Source: Flammula alnicola (taxonomy: Eukaryota; Basidiomycota; Agaricomycetes; Agaricales; Strophariaceae). Taken from it: DNA of 64,000 bases. Positions 11,449-20,537 of the stretch are shown one piece after another; within the stretch, counting starts at the first letter, position 1, and every line of letters begins with the position of its first letter. Below the pieces are notes generated by a model. The model was not told the DNA's origin, did not search any database, and worked only from the letters and a program-made list of their open reading frames with translations. The translations under genes and the position numbers were made by a program. The stretch spans positions 310,001-374,000 of the forward strand of contig JADNRV010000001.1 in the NCBI GenBank assembly GCA_015499995.1, given 5' to 3'.

Positions 11449-13453
11449 AAACAAAGCAGTTACGGAGCTCTTCAGGGAGCTCGAAAGATGGAGAGAGCTG
11501 CTTCCCAGCAGGCCCTGGTTCTCCGCGCGAGATAGGGTCCGCCGGGTTGGCGTGAGACTCGATGTAGATGACATCGGTGTTGATGAAGAGGTCCATAAGG
11601 GCCAGATGTGTGCGGCGAACAGCAAGGTTGATATGAATGTTGCCGCTGCGGCCCTTGTCAAGAGCGCCGATGGTACCTTGGTTGTCTGAGTGGACAAGGA
11701 GGTAAGTGTCGCGTATCCCTTTTGCCTCCAGGAAATAGACGAGGAGCTCGATAGCAACCGTCTCGAGCCAGCATATGTCTCGCCCTTCGACTTTCCAGGA
11801 AGGTGCGAGACGGAAAGCCGCCCACTCGTCGCCGATGATGATACCAATGCCCCAAGAGGTAGAGGCATCGACGTAGAGTCCGAGATCCTTGAGGGGACCT
11901 TGTGGGCGAAGAGATCGCGTAACGTTGGGCAGCGAGAGTTTCTCGAGCCACCACGTCAAGTCGGTGATCATGGAGTGGGGAGGGCGTCGTGTGAGGTATT
12001 CGTCATTGCGGAAAGAGGAGGCAAAGTTTGAGAGGGAAGGAAGATGGGAGCGGCCATCAAGATAGATGAATGCAACATGGCAGAGAGAGCCGTGGATCTT
12101 CTCGACGTCCAGTAGTTTGCAAGGTTGATTGTGGAAGCTTGCGAGGAAGCGACGAACACGCTCGTGGAATTTGAGGCGCTTCTCCTCTGGAAGGCTGACT
12201 AGTTTCTGCGGGATATCCCAGAGGAAACCGATGAAGGTCGTAATGAAAGTGAAGGAGTCGTCACCCTTCTCCTCATGCCACGGAACGTTTAGAGACGAGA
12301 TGCGCTGGAGCATTTCGGTGCGGTCGTAATCATAGCGATAGATGCCGTCCACGAAAGGGCCATCGGGTGTAGGGAAGCGGAAGACTTTCAGGTCGTCTTC
12401 GTACTTCGGCACCGGGTGCACTCCCTCTGCGTCCCAGATGTCAACGACCGCATTCGCGATCATCCCGGCATTGCTGCTCGCGCACGCTGCGCCAAACGGA
12501 TGGGCGTGGTTGATGCAGAAGCGCCCCGGAGAGCCTTGAACGACAATCCAAGGTTTGTGGGAAGGCAGGACAGGACAAGTCCTGTGGAACTTCTTGATGT
12601 CAAGAGTACATGCTTGCGTGCCAGGGGGTGCTATAGCAATCTGTGGTGTAGCACGGAAGGATAGTGAGAATTTGCTTCGACATACGCCATAGAGCGAATA
12701 GAATAGCAAAGATAGAGGATAGGTGTTCGATGCACTCGATGTGCGGAGTGGGTAGTCGACGCACTCACCGTGCGGAGTATAGGTCAATGCACTCGCCGTG
12801 CGGAGTATAGGTCAACGCACTCGCCGTGCGGAGTATAGGTCAATGCACTCGCCGTGCGGAAATAGAGGACGTCAAAGTCCTGGGTAACGCGCATGGCGCA
12901 AATACCCTAAACCGCGCGAACGGTGGATAGAAGAAAACAACCCCATGCACAAAGCGCAAAGGGGTGCGTAAAGGAAGGACAGAAAGTGTGGGGTAAAGGG
13001 GTACATGGGAATGAACACTCACAATTTCTGCGACCTTGGATGCGGTGTCGAACCTCGTCGGGAATTCGTTCTTGCGGATATGGGAGTTGACAGATGCGTG
13101 CATCTTGGTGGCTTTGGAGAGATGGCTGCATATGCGAATCTTGTCGGGAGTATTCGGTTGCTGCGATTGGACCGACACGATAAGGGGAGAACATTGGAAG
13201 GGTCCGCGCAGAATGAGTTCAGCCTCTTCACGAGAGAAGGGGCCAGACATCCTGTGGGCCAGAACTTCCTTGCGTAGGTATTCATCGATCTCGTCCATGT
13301 GTGAGATTGTCGAAGGGTTATTGGGAAAGATAACGGTATGTAAAAGAGGTGGCATATGCCCTAAAGGAAAACCGAATCGTAAGTTGTGAGGAAGAAGAGA
13401 ATATCTATGTAAGAGACCATGTTTGCGTAACATAAATTCGAAAGCATCTGGAT
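11441..13453 (-). pseudogene. DIRS reverse transcriptase-RNase H, 3' portion
   Basis: C-terminal ~85% of the retroelement polymerase, cut off from its start by the nested element whose target site is at 13454. The coding sequence resumes with NPDAFEFMLRKHGLLHR, then MSGPFSREEAELILRGPF and FPTRFDTASKVAEI. A 382-nt intron (12641-13022; gtgagt...acaccacag) then joins to IAIAPPGTQACTLDIKKFHR, where the Asp is motif A. Motif C is YEDD. The RNase H domain follows with Asp in LYVDAS, Glu in WLETVAIE, Asp in HSDNQG and a final Asp in NPADPISRG. No internal stop is present after splicing, so the break is the insertion alone. Stop TAG is 11443-11441. Confidence 0.87.
12715..12860. repeat. 28-bp tandem repeat inside the RT intron
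   Basis: About five head-to-tail copies of a 28-bp unit, consensus GCACTCGCCGTGCGGAGTAT plus aggtcaat, with variants in the first copies. Each unit contains the short dyad GCACTCGCCGTGC. The array lies wholly within the predicted 382-nt intron of the DIRS reverse transcriptase and explains why that intron is several times longer than the others in the window. Confidence 0.8.
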
Positions 13454-13460
13454 TGTAAGG

Positions 13461-14530
13461 CACCTGTATGTGCTACGATCATGTATGATATGTAGGCTGC
13501 CTGCCAATAAGGAGTGTACATCTACAAGGCTAACAACCCCCTTGGGCAGTTGCCCAACACTATGCAACATAATACCTACAGGCTGCCGGGGTGCCAGAGA
13601 TGGCTTTGGTGCTTGTTGTTGGGGCGGGTGATGGTAAACAGGTGTCAACAATGCCAGAAATGATGTCCGGCACTGTATTTTGGGTGCTGCTCGTCGTTGG
13701 GGGCGCTTTTCAGCGTGGAAAAAAATATAATGGGATATATTAATATATTCCGACCTGCCCCCACCCTTTGCGCGCCTCGGGGAGGGCGGGGATAGATGGA
13801 TTGACGAGAATGGCTTTGGATGACGTTCCTATTTGGGGCGGGGCTGCTGTCAAACAACCGTCAACAGTGTGGGAAATGATGCTCGGGGTTGTATTTGCGC
13901 TCTTGCTCATCGGTGGGGGCGGTTTGGAGCATGGGGAAAAATCTAATGGGGTCTAATAATATATTGCTACCCATTGCCGCCCTTTGCGCGCCTCACGCGG
14001 GGCGGGGATGGGTGGATTGACGAGGGTGCCTTTGGATGACAGTCTAAAATTAGACGAAAGCGCCCTAGTGTGATATTTTTAGATGCTAGCGCTTGTGCCT
14101 TGTTTCGTTATCTATAGATTAGATAGCCAGAAAGCGCCCACCTCGATATTTTTAGATGCAGACGCTTGTGCCTCGGCGCCTGTCTCTGTTATCTATAGAT
14201 TAGATACTTTCTTGTATTTGGGCTCCTGCTCATCGTCGGGGGCGGTTTTGAGCAGGGGAAAAAATCCAATGGGGTCCCATAATATATTGCTGCCCAATGC
14301 CGCCCTTTGCGCGCCTCATGGGGGGCGGGAATGGATGGATTGGTACGGATGGGTTTGGATGACATTCCAAAAATAACCGTACAGGTCCGGATATTTTTAG
14401 AGAAAATGATGGCATCACGGAATGGCATACCGGGCTTATTTTTGCGCTTGCACACCGCTCCCGTTAGAATTCCATTGAATTTAATACATATCCGTAATCT
14501 ACTTGAAAATTCCAATCTAATGATATAATT
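13461..14530. repeat. Left outer inverted arm of the foldback element
   Basis: Matches the right arm in reverse complement almost continuously from GGCTGCCTGCCAATAAGG to at least 14240. It contains three related blocks with a core like GCGCCTCGGGGAGGGCGGGG followed by GATGGATTGACGA (near 13770, 13990 and 14310). It also has two copies of a block containing TATTTTTAGATGC, CGCTTGTGCC and TATCTATAGATTAGATA. The 62-108-codon frames in this arm are by-products of the GC-rich repeats and recur in the right arm; they are not called as genes. Confidence 0.8.
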
Positions 14531-15280
14531 TTTATCCTGAAATTTAAACGGGAAGGGATGGATGCGTTGTTGTCCATCTGGATGACGCTGCCCGAAATGG
14601 TTACAAATGATGGGATCATTCTGCCTGCATTAGGATGCGCATGGGATGCTGGTGTCCATTATGATTTCGCACTTTATGCACCGTTCCTCTTATGATTTTA
14701 TTAATTGGATTTTATAGATGTAATCTACAGCTGCAGAGGACTCCAATGCTGTCTTTTAGCATCAAATTCAAGGAGGAAAGGCTGGATGGCTTGTCATCCA
14801 TCCGGATGACAGCTCAACCACCTTCCGAATTCAGAAGCATCACTTTTACTCAAAAAAATGTTAGATAAAACAAATATATTATTTTCTAATAAAGATTACA
14901 TTGATACTGGTAACTACAATGTAAATTCGTGCAGATATCGAGAGCATGCCGAGCAATAGGGAGATGTGGTGCACCCAAGGCCACGGCGGCGGCGGCGGGT
15001 TGTCCCCTCGCTCCCTCTCCATCCACCTGTTGTCAACCGTCAGCTGTTGTCCTTTGCTGGCACGGCGGCGGTGTAGGCCTCGGCATCTTCAGCTGTTCAC
15101 TTTCGCACCCTTGTTGTCGTTGGCGTTGACGAGCGCGGCTCACGAAAGACGCGCAACGTGATAACGAGGGCATCCATGAGGAGTGGCATTGCGAGGGGAG
15201 GCGGTGGTAACGTCGCGAGCAGAGGTGGCGATGGTGGTGATGCGATCGGAGGCAGCCGTGGTGGTTAGGTCCTAAAGCAC

Positions 15281-15351
15281 AGATTCGAACATCGTCTACA
15301 CGAGACAATGTTCGAATCTAAGGAGACGACGAACGTTGGTTCGTCGTCTCC
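15281..15351. repeat. Pair of adjacent long hairpins
   Basis: Hairpin one: AGATTCGAACATCGTCT (15281-15297) pairs with AGACAATGTTCGAATCT (15303-15319), a 17-bp stem with one mismatch and a 5-nt loop. Hairpin two follows after two bases: GGAGACGACGAA (15322-15333) pairs perfectly with TTCGTCGTCTCC (15340-15351) over a 6-nt loop. Both lie in the interior of the foldback element, where no gene is recognised. Confidence 0.85.
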
Positions 15352-15819
15352 TCGTATCGCCTTGCGGCTGGCATCTCCGTGTTCTGGTACTTTCGTCCTG
15401 GATAGGATGGGCAGTGTCGAGCCTCGGGTCGTCATCCAGCCTGCCTCGCGCTCCTGGTTAACGTGGCTCATGGGTCAGTCCGGCGCTCTGTCTGTCTGCC
15501 TGACCTCTGCCACCTACGATCCCATGGTAGATGAATGTCATCTCCCAGTCTCGCTAGCCACGTGTAATGTGGAATGGGAGATGGAAGATGTCGGCTGTAC
15601 TTGGGTCAAGGGAAATGGGAGGTGGCAGGTTGGCGGCATCAACCGGGGAGAGAGAGATAGCGGGCGGAGGAAAGGGAGGCAGCGGACGCCTCGTCCTCAT
15701 GGTCGCATCCCATGAGTGGCTGTCGCACTGCTGACAGCGGTGTTGGGAGGCGGAGGCAGTGGGTGTTGGCGTCGGCCATGGATGCGAGCAAAGGGGTGGC
15801 AGTCAGTGGTGACGAGGGA

Positions 15820-16270
15820 GAGGTGAGGGGGACTCAATTTAACACGTACCGGGCGGGTCTCCCTCTGCCAGGGTCTCCCCTCGCGCACTCTAACCCCTCA
15901 TCTCCTATTTGCATCCTTCCCAAGTTGGCCCGTCCGTCAACGAGGGAAGGGGCATGCGACGTGGTGGTGGGTCTCGTTTGAATTGTACCGTACCTATTAA
16001 CATCCCAAAATGTTAGAATACATATAAAAATCATTAAAATAAAGACTTACCAACGTTTATTAAAGTCCTTAGGGGTCAGGATAGGTGAGAGAGACGGGAA
16101 AGGATGGAGGGATGGTGGTGGAAGATAACCATCAACGACGTTGAACCGTGGTTGATGGTTATCTGGTGTTTTCTCACGGCGTCGCGATTGGCTGGCAAAC
16201 TCGGGCCGGCCAGCCTCCGATCCGTCATCGAGGTCTCGAACGTCCCCGAGGACATCCACAGCACATATAA
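15820..16270. repeat. Inner inverted arm, left copy, with an 18-bp hairpin
   Basis: Two blocks recur in reverse complement at about 16850-17245. One contains CGGGCGGGTCTCCCTCTGCC and AGGGTCTCCCCTCGCG; the other contains GCGATTGGCTGGCAAACTCG. Within the second, AGATAACCATCAACGACG (16123-16140) pairs with CGTGGTTGATGGTTATCT (16147-16164), one mismatch and a 6-nt loop. Divergence from the right copy is visible by eye, so the inner arms are older or less conserved than the outer arms. The axis between the copies is near 16.55 kb. Confidence 0.7.
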
Positions 16271-16849
16271 GGGTAAATTTATCATCGGAAAATATATGCT
16301 ATGTCGTTTAGGATACAAGTATCAAATTTATAGTCAAATAGCAATAGTACTGCCCGTCGAATCGAGTTTGCGAACGACCGTGGTGATTTCGGGTGTTCTA
16401 AAGACATCTACCTTGCATTTAGTGTTACAATAAACCTATTGATATCTAGATTTAGTGTATATTTTGACTAAGGGGTGCTATCAGATTAGTCTACAGGGGT
16501 TCCCCAGAGAGTCTTGGGAGTAGGTGCAAGAATACGGACATTCTCGTCAACTAATGCATGAAACCAATAAGAAATCTGTGGACAATATGATCACCAAGAT
16601 GGTATTTCGAAGTTTTGAACATCTTGACTTGCTAGAGACCTCACAAAGTATCTGGAAAATCTCTATTTCATTCAAATAATAGTTCTACTACATTGTCCTC
16701 AGGTCGATACAATTTCAAGTAAAATAGTGTAAGATATCTAACCTCAAATGGCCGAAATCACCTCGTTTGACCATCTCTCCATAAATTGGTAAGGTTTCGA
16801 TTTCTGGAAATGTTTGAAATATGTTTTAAACTACTTATAAATATACTTT

Positions 16850-17259
16850 AAATGTTTTTTAGCCCTCGGATGGACTGGGGAATGTCTCGGAGAAGTTGGA
16901 GACCTCGACAAACGTTTGGGTGTTTGGCCGGTCCGAGTTTGCCAGCCAATCGCGTCACTCTCGGAAAACGCCGGATAACCATCAACAACGATTCGAGTCG
17001 GTTGATGATCCCCAACCACCACCCCCACTCTCCTTCACCTCTCCCTCATCCGCCCCGTCCCACAAAGCCTCCATCCAGGTCCATACGACGCAAACGAAGC
17101 TGGCCAGGACGCTGTGCGCCCCTCTCCCTCATCGAGGTAATGTGGGCCGGCCTGGAAGGAGATGGGAGGGAGATGAGGGGTAAGGACGCGAGGGGAGACC
17201 CTGTGAGAGGGAGACCCACCCGGTAAGCAACGAATCGAGTCGTATGACTCGATTCGTTG
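16850..17259. repeat. Inner inverted arm, right copy, ending in a perfect hairpin
   Basis: Reverse-complement partner of 15820-16270, sharing CGAGTTTGCCAGCCAATCGC and CGCGAGGGGAGACCCTG. At its outer edge CAACGAATCGAGTC (17228-17241) pairs perfectly with GACTCGATTCGTTG (17246-17259) around a 4-nt loop: a 14-bp stem that differs in sequence from the other three hairpins. No gene was recognised in the AT-rich centre (16300-16850) between the two copies. Confidence 0.7.
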
Positions 17260-17299
17260 TTCTCCTTCCTCTCTCCCTCCACCCACTTACCCGAAAGCA

Positions 17300-17965
17300 A
17301 CGAGGTGGTAGCAGCAGGAGCAGCAGCGGTCGCGCGGCTGCTGCTGCTCGGATACAGCCACGACGTCGAGGTGGGGGGAGCCGCAGCACGACGGCTGCCG
17401 CTCGGATACGGCGACTGCCCCGAGATGGAAGCAGCAGCAGCAGTACGACGGCTGCTGCTGCTCGGATACGACGACGACGAGCAGCAGCACGACCGCTGCT
17501 GCTCAGATATGGCGACGGACGTGTTCAGCAGCAGCGCAACCGCTGCTGCTGCTCGGATACGCGCCGACGACGTCAAGGTGACAGCAGCAGCACGATGGCT
17601 GCTGCTGCTCGGATAGGCGACGACGACGACGAGGTGATAGCAGCAGCACGACGGCTGCTGCTGCTCGGATGGGCGACGACGACGGCGAGGTGGGAGGAGC
17701 AGCACGGGTCCTGCTGCTGCTCGGATACGGCTACGACGAGCAGCAGCACGACCGCTGCTGCTCGGATATGACGACGACGAGCAGCAGCACGACCGCTGCT
17801 GCTCGGATACGGCTACGACGAGCAGCAGCACGACCGCTGCTGCTCGGATACGACGACGATAACGAGCAGCGCGACCGGCAGCTGCTCTGATACAGCGACG
17901 GTGCGACCGGCAGCTGCTCGGGTACGACGACGACGGGCAGCAGCACGACCGCTGCTGCTGCGGCT
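17300..17965. repeat. Array of about 13 hairpin-forming CAG/CTG-rich units
   Basis: Each unit, 41-57 bp, has a self-complementary core such as GAGCAGCAGCACGACCGCTG continuing CTGCTC. A stem of GAGCAGCAG pairs with CTGCTGCTC around 7-10 nt, followed by CGGATACG and a GAC-rich spacer. The last units are almost identical and the outer ones diverged, as in minisatellites. Because of the triplet bias, both strands stay open (342 codons minus, 175 plus) and encode Ser/Cys/Tyr or Leu/Gly/Asp strings. I treat these as composition artefacts. Confidence 0.8.
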
Positions 17966-18279
17966 CTGCTATGCGGGGTGATGATGAGGTGGGAGCAGTG
18001 GCGGCAGCCATACAGTGACGGGGGAATGAGGATGAGCAGCAGCAGGCGAGGCGCCGACATGCGTCCGCCGTCACTCACGTCGACATGTCCCCTCCCCTCC
18101 TTGTTTGCTTACCCTCAGTTTGATAGTGTATTTTATTGTTCTTTTGTATACCTTATAGCTAGTAATACCATAGTTTAAATATATTCAATGTTTTCTGTTT
18201 AATCTTTGTTACCTGAGATTTTCGAGCAGAGAAAATGAACCAAGTCTATTTTTAAACATGCAGCGTGGGATTAATAAAA

Positions 18280-20002
18280 CATATCTAATCTATAGATAAC
18301 AGCCTAGGCACGTCTGCATCTAAAAATATCATGCTGGGCGCTTTCTTGCAATCTAATCTATAGATAAGGAACCGACACAAGGCACAAGCGCCAGTATCTA
18401 AAAATATCATACAGGGCGCTTTCCGTCTAATTTTAGAATATCATCCAAAGTCATCCTCGTCAATCCACCCATCCCCGCCCCCCATGAGGCGCGCAAAGGG
18501 CGGCAATGGGTAGCAATATATTATTAGACCCCATTGGATTTTTCCCCGTGCTCCAAACCGCCCCCGACGATGAGCAAGAGCCCAAATACAACCCCGAGCA
18601 TCATTTCCCACACTGTTGACGGTTGTTTGACAGCAGCCCCGCCCCAAATAGGAACGCCATCCAAAGCCATTCTCGTCAATCCTTCTATCCCCGCCCTCCC
18701 CGAGGCGCGCAAAGGGTGGGGCAGGTCGGAATATATTAATATATCCCATTATATTTTTTTCCACGCCCAAAAGCGCCCCCAGGAGCAGGACCCCCGGCAG
18801 TAGCAGGAAAGGCCTGATCCCAAAAATGAGGTTTTTGTCCGGATGTCTTTTGACAATTTTTGTCCGGATGGCATCAGGCCTACTGTAATTTTCGAAATTT
18901 TGTCCGGGTTCGGATCAGGCTATTTTCCACCGAAAACAGCTAATTTTTGCCAAAATCGCTCCTGAACACGGAAAAACGCGAAAACTGGTGGTTTGAAGCA
19001 CCTCTGGGCTCAACGGGTGTTCGAACTTGCGAATCGCCAAGTTTTCGCAACCTGACATCCTACCCAAATCGCATTCCGCTACGCCATCCTGGACAACATG
19101 TCCGGATAGAGGATCAGGCCAGTTTGGAGTTTTGGTCATTTCACGTCCGGACTGGCACCAGGCCTTTTCGCTAAAATTCGATAAAATTTGTCCGGATAGG
19201 CATCAGGCCTCCACTGCTACTGCCGGGGGTCCTCCAGGAGCCCAGATACAAGAAAGTATCTAATCTATAGATAACAGAGACAGGCGCCGAGGCACAAGCA
19301 TCTGCATCTAAAAATATCGAGGTGGGCGCTTTCTGGCTATCTAATCTATAGATAACGAAACAAGGCACAAGCGCTAGCATCTAAAAATATCACACTAGGG
19401 CGCTTTCGTCTAATTTTAGACTGTCATCCAAAGGCACCCTCGTCAATCCACCCATCCCCGCCCCGCGTGAGGCGCGCAAAGGGCAGCAATGGGTAGCAAT
19501 ATATTATTAGACCCCATTAGATTTTTCCCCATGCTCCAAACCGCCCCCACCGATGAGCAAGAGCGCAAATACAACCCCGAGCATCATTTCCCACACTGTT
19601 GACGGTTGTTTGACAGCAGCCCCGCCCCAAATAGGAACGTCATCCAAAGCCATTCTCGTCAATCCATCTATCCCCGCCCTCCCCGAGGCGCGCAAAGGGT
19701 GGGAGCAGGTCAGAATATATTAATAGATCTCATTAGATTTTTTTCCGCACCCAAAAGCGCCCCCGACAATGAGCAGCACCCAAAATACAGTGCTGGACAT
19801 CATTTCTGGCATTGTTGACACCTATTTACCATCATCCGCCCCAACAACAAGCACCAAAGCCATCCCTGGCACCCCGGCAGCCTGTAGATATTATGTTGCA
19901 TAGTGTTGGGCAACTGCCCAAGGGGGTTGTTAGCCTTGTAGATGTACACTCCTTATTGGCAGGCAGCCCAGGTATCATATATAATTCTAGCTTACATGGC
20001 TG
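18280..20002. repeat. Right outer inverted arm of the foldback element
   Basis: Reverse complement of the left arm, with the same blocks in mirrored order, e.g. TATCTAATCTATAGATAAC near 18280-18370 and 19255-19360. It is longer than the left arm because it has an additional copy of the GC-rich block set and the 441-bp insertion at 18790-19230. The final ~190 bp (19800-19985) mirror 13480-13660 almost base for base. The arm ends ACATGGCTG at 20002, next to the TGTAAGG duplication. Confidence 0.8.
18790..19230. mobile_element. 441-bp MITE nested in the right arm of the foldback element
   Basis: Perfect 17-bp terminal inverted repeats: ACCCCCGGCAGTAGCAG (from 18790) and CTGCTACTGCCGGGGGT (to 19230). 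The subterminal regions repeat GGCCTGATCC/GGATCAGGCC and TTTTGTCCGGATG several times in both orientations, like transposase-binding repeats. Comparison with the left arm, which lacks this block, confirms an insertion between arm sequences CCCCCAGGAGCAGG and CCAGGAGCCCAG. The flanks share CAGG, but the expected longer duplication is imperfect (GGAGCAGG versus CCTCCAGG). No coding capacity. Confidence 0.85.
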
Positions 20003-20009
20003 TGTAAGG

Positions 20010-20537
20010 ATGAATGATACTGTCAAAGATAAGAGAATGTTCGGGTGACGAATAACTGAGAGGGAGACGAGGAATTACAGAAGAAGAGAAGTCTACATAT
20101 GAAAGGAGAGGGGGACGAGCCGTAGCGAGGAAGAGATCAATTGGATGGGGGAGGACGACAGGTCCAGGAGAGGGCGTGGTGATCTTTACTCCCGCAGAAG
20201 GAGCAGAGATGAGCGCGTTCTTCCTTGCCGTGGGCGCAGATGGAGTTGCTTCCTCGGACGTTCCAGTTAATACATAGGACGCGGTTGTTGGGGGTGACGA
20301 GAGCGCGGTTGGCGCATCTAGCCCATGTCGCTTTGCCGTCCTTGAATTTGACGGCGGTGGTGGTGTCGTTGTGAATGCGGGAGTCGTGACCTCTCTCTGC
20401 ACATATGAGGCAGTCGGAAGGCGAGGAGGATGACCTGCCGCTGCCGGGTGGAAAGGACGAGGAAGATGGGCGGTCGGAAGAGCGACGAGGGGGGTATTTC
20501 GAGTTGAGACTGGACTTGGGGAAATTCCCGTTGTCAC
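20010..20537 (-). pseudogene. DIRS reverse transcriptase, 5' portion cut off by the nested element
   Basis: The frame overlaps the 3' part of gag in another register and runs RPPLLSYVDFSSSVIPR...YSSPEHSLIFDSIIHPY. It then enters the foldback element at the duplication (20009-20003) and meets a stop after three more codons. Together with 13453-11441 it makes the RT gene. The true start is not clear; the part conserved with the rest of the polymerase is roughly 20180-20010, and the more distal low-complexity Pro/Thr stretch may only be the shadow of gag. Confidence 0.7.

Larger units (their letters stand above)
13461..20002. mobile_element. 6.5-kb palindromic foldback element inserted in the DIRS RT gene
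   Basis: The left end begins CACCTGTATGTGCTACG and the right end, read inverted, CAGCCATGTAAGCTAG. The outer ~34 bp match imperfectly; then come near-identical inverted arms from GGCTGCCTGCCAATAAGGAG inward. TGTAAGG is duplicated at 13454-13460 and 20003-20009. Deleting the element and one copy joins ...DSIIHPY to NPDAFEF... in frame in the host RT. No frame inside resembles a transposase, so it is non-autonomous. Organisation: outer arms (13461 to ~14530, ~18280 to 20002) built of repeated sub-blocks; inner inverted arms (~15820-16270, ~16850-17245); four strong hairpins; and a hairpin array at ~17300-17960. The right outer arm holds a further 441-bp insertion. Long modular inverted arms resemble foldback-type DNA transposons; superfamily is unknown, as a 7-bp duplication is not diagnostic. 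Confidence 0.85.

Noticed and set aside
12715..12860. CRISPR or coding repeat
   Set aside because: Direct 28-bp tandem copies with no spacers, inside a predicted intron.
17300..17965. CRISPR-like spacing of repeats
   Set aside because: Eukaryotic context, self-complementary repeat units, repetitive spacers and no cas genes.
17046..18074. A 342-codon minus-strand open frame rich in Ser, Cys and Tyr, and plus-strand frames over the same bases
   Set aside because: The repeat unit lacks stop codons on several frames on both strands because of its triplet composition. No start context, introns or family match was found, so it is not a gene.
13645..19818. Repeated 60-110-codon frames such as those with GIDGLTRMALDDVPIWGG in both outer arms
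   Set aside because: They occur in each copy of the GC-rich repeat block in mirrored positions and end at random points; by-products of the repeat.
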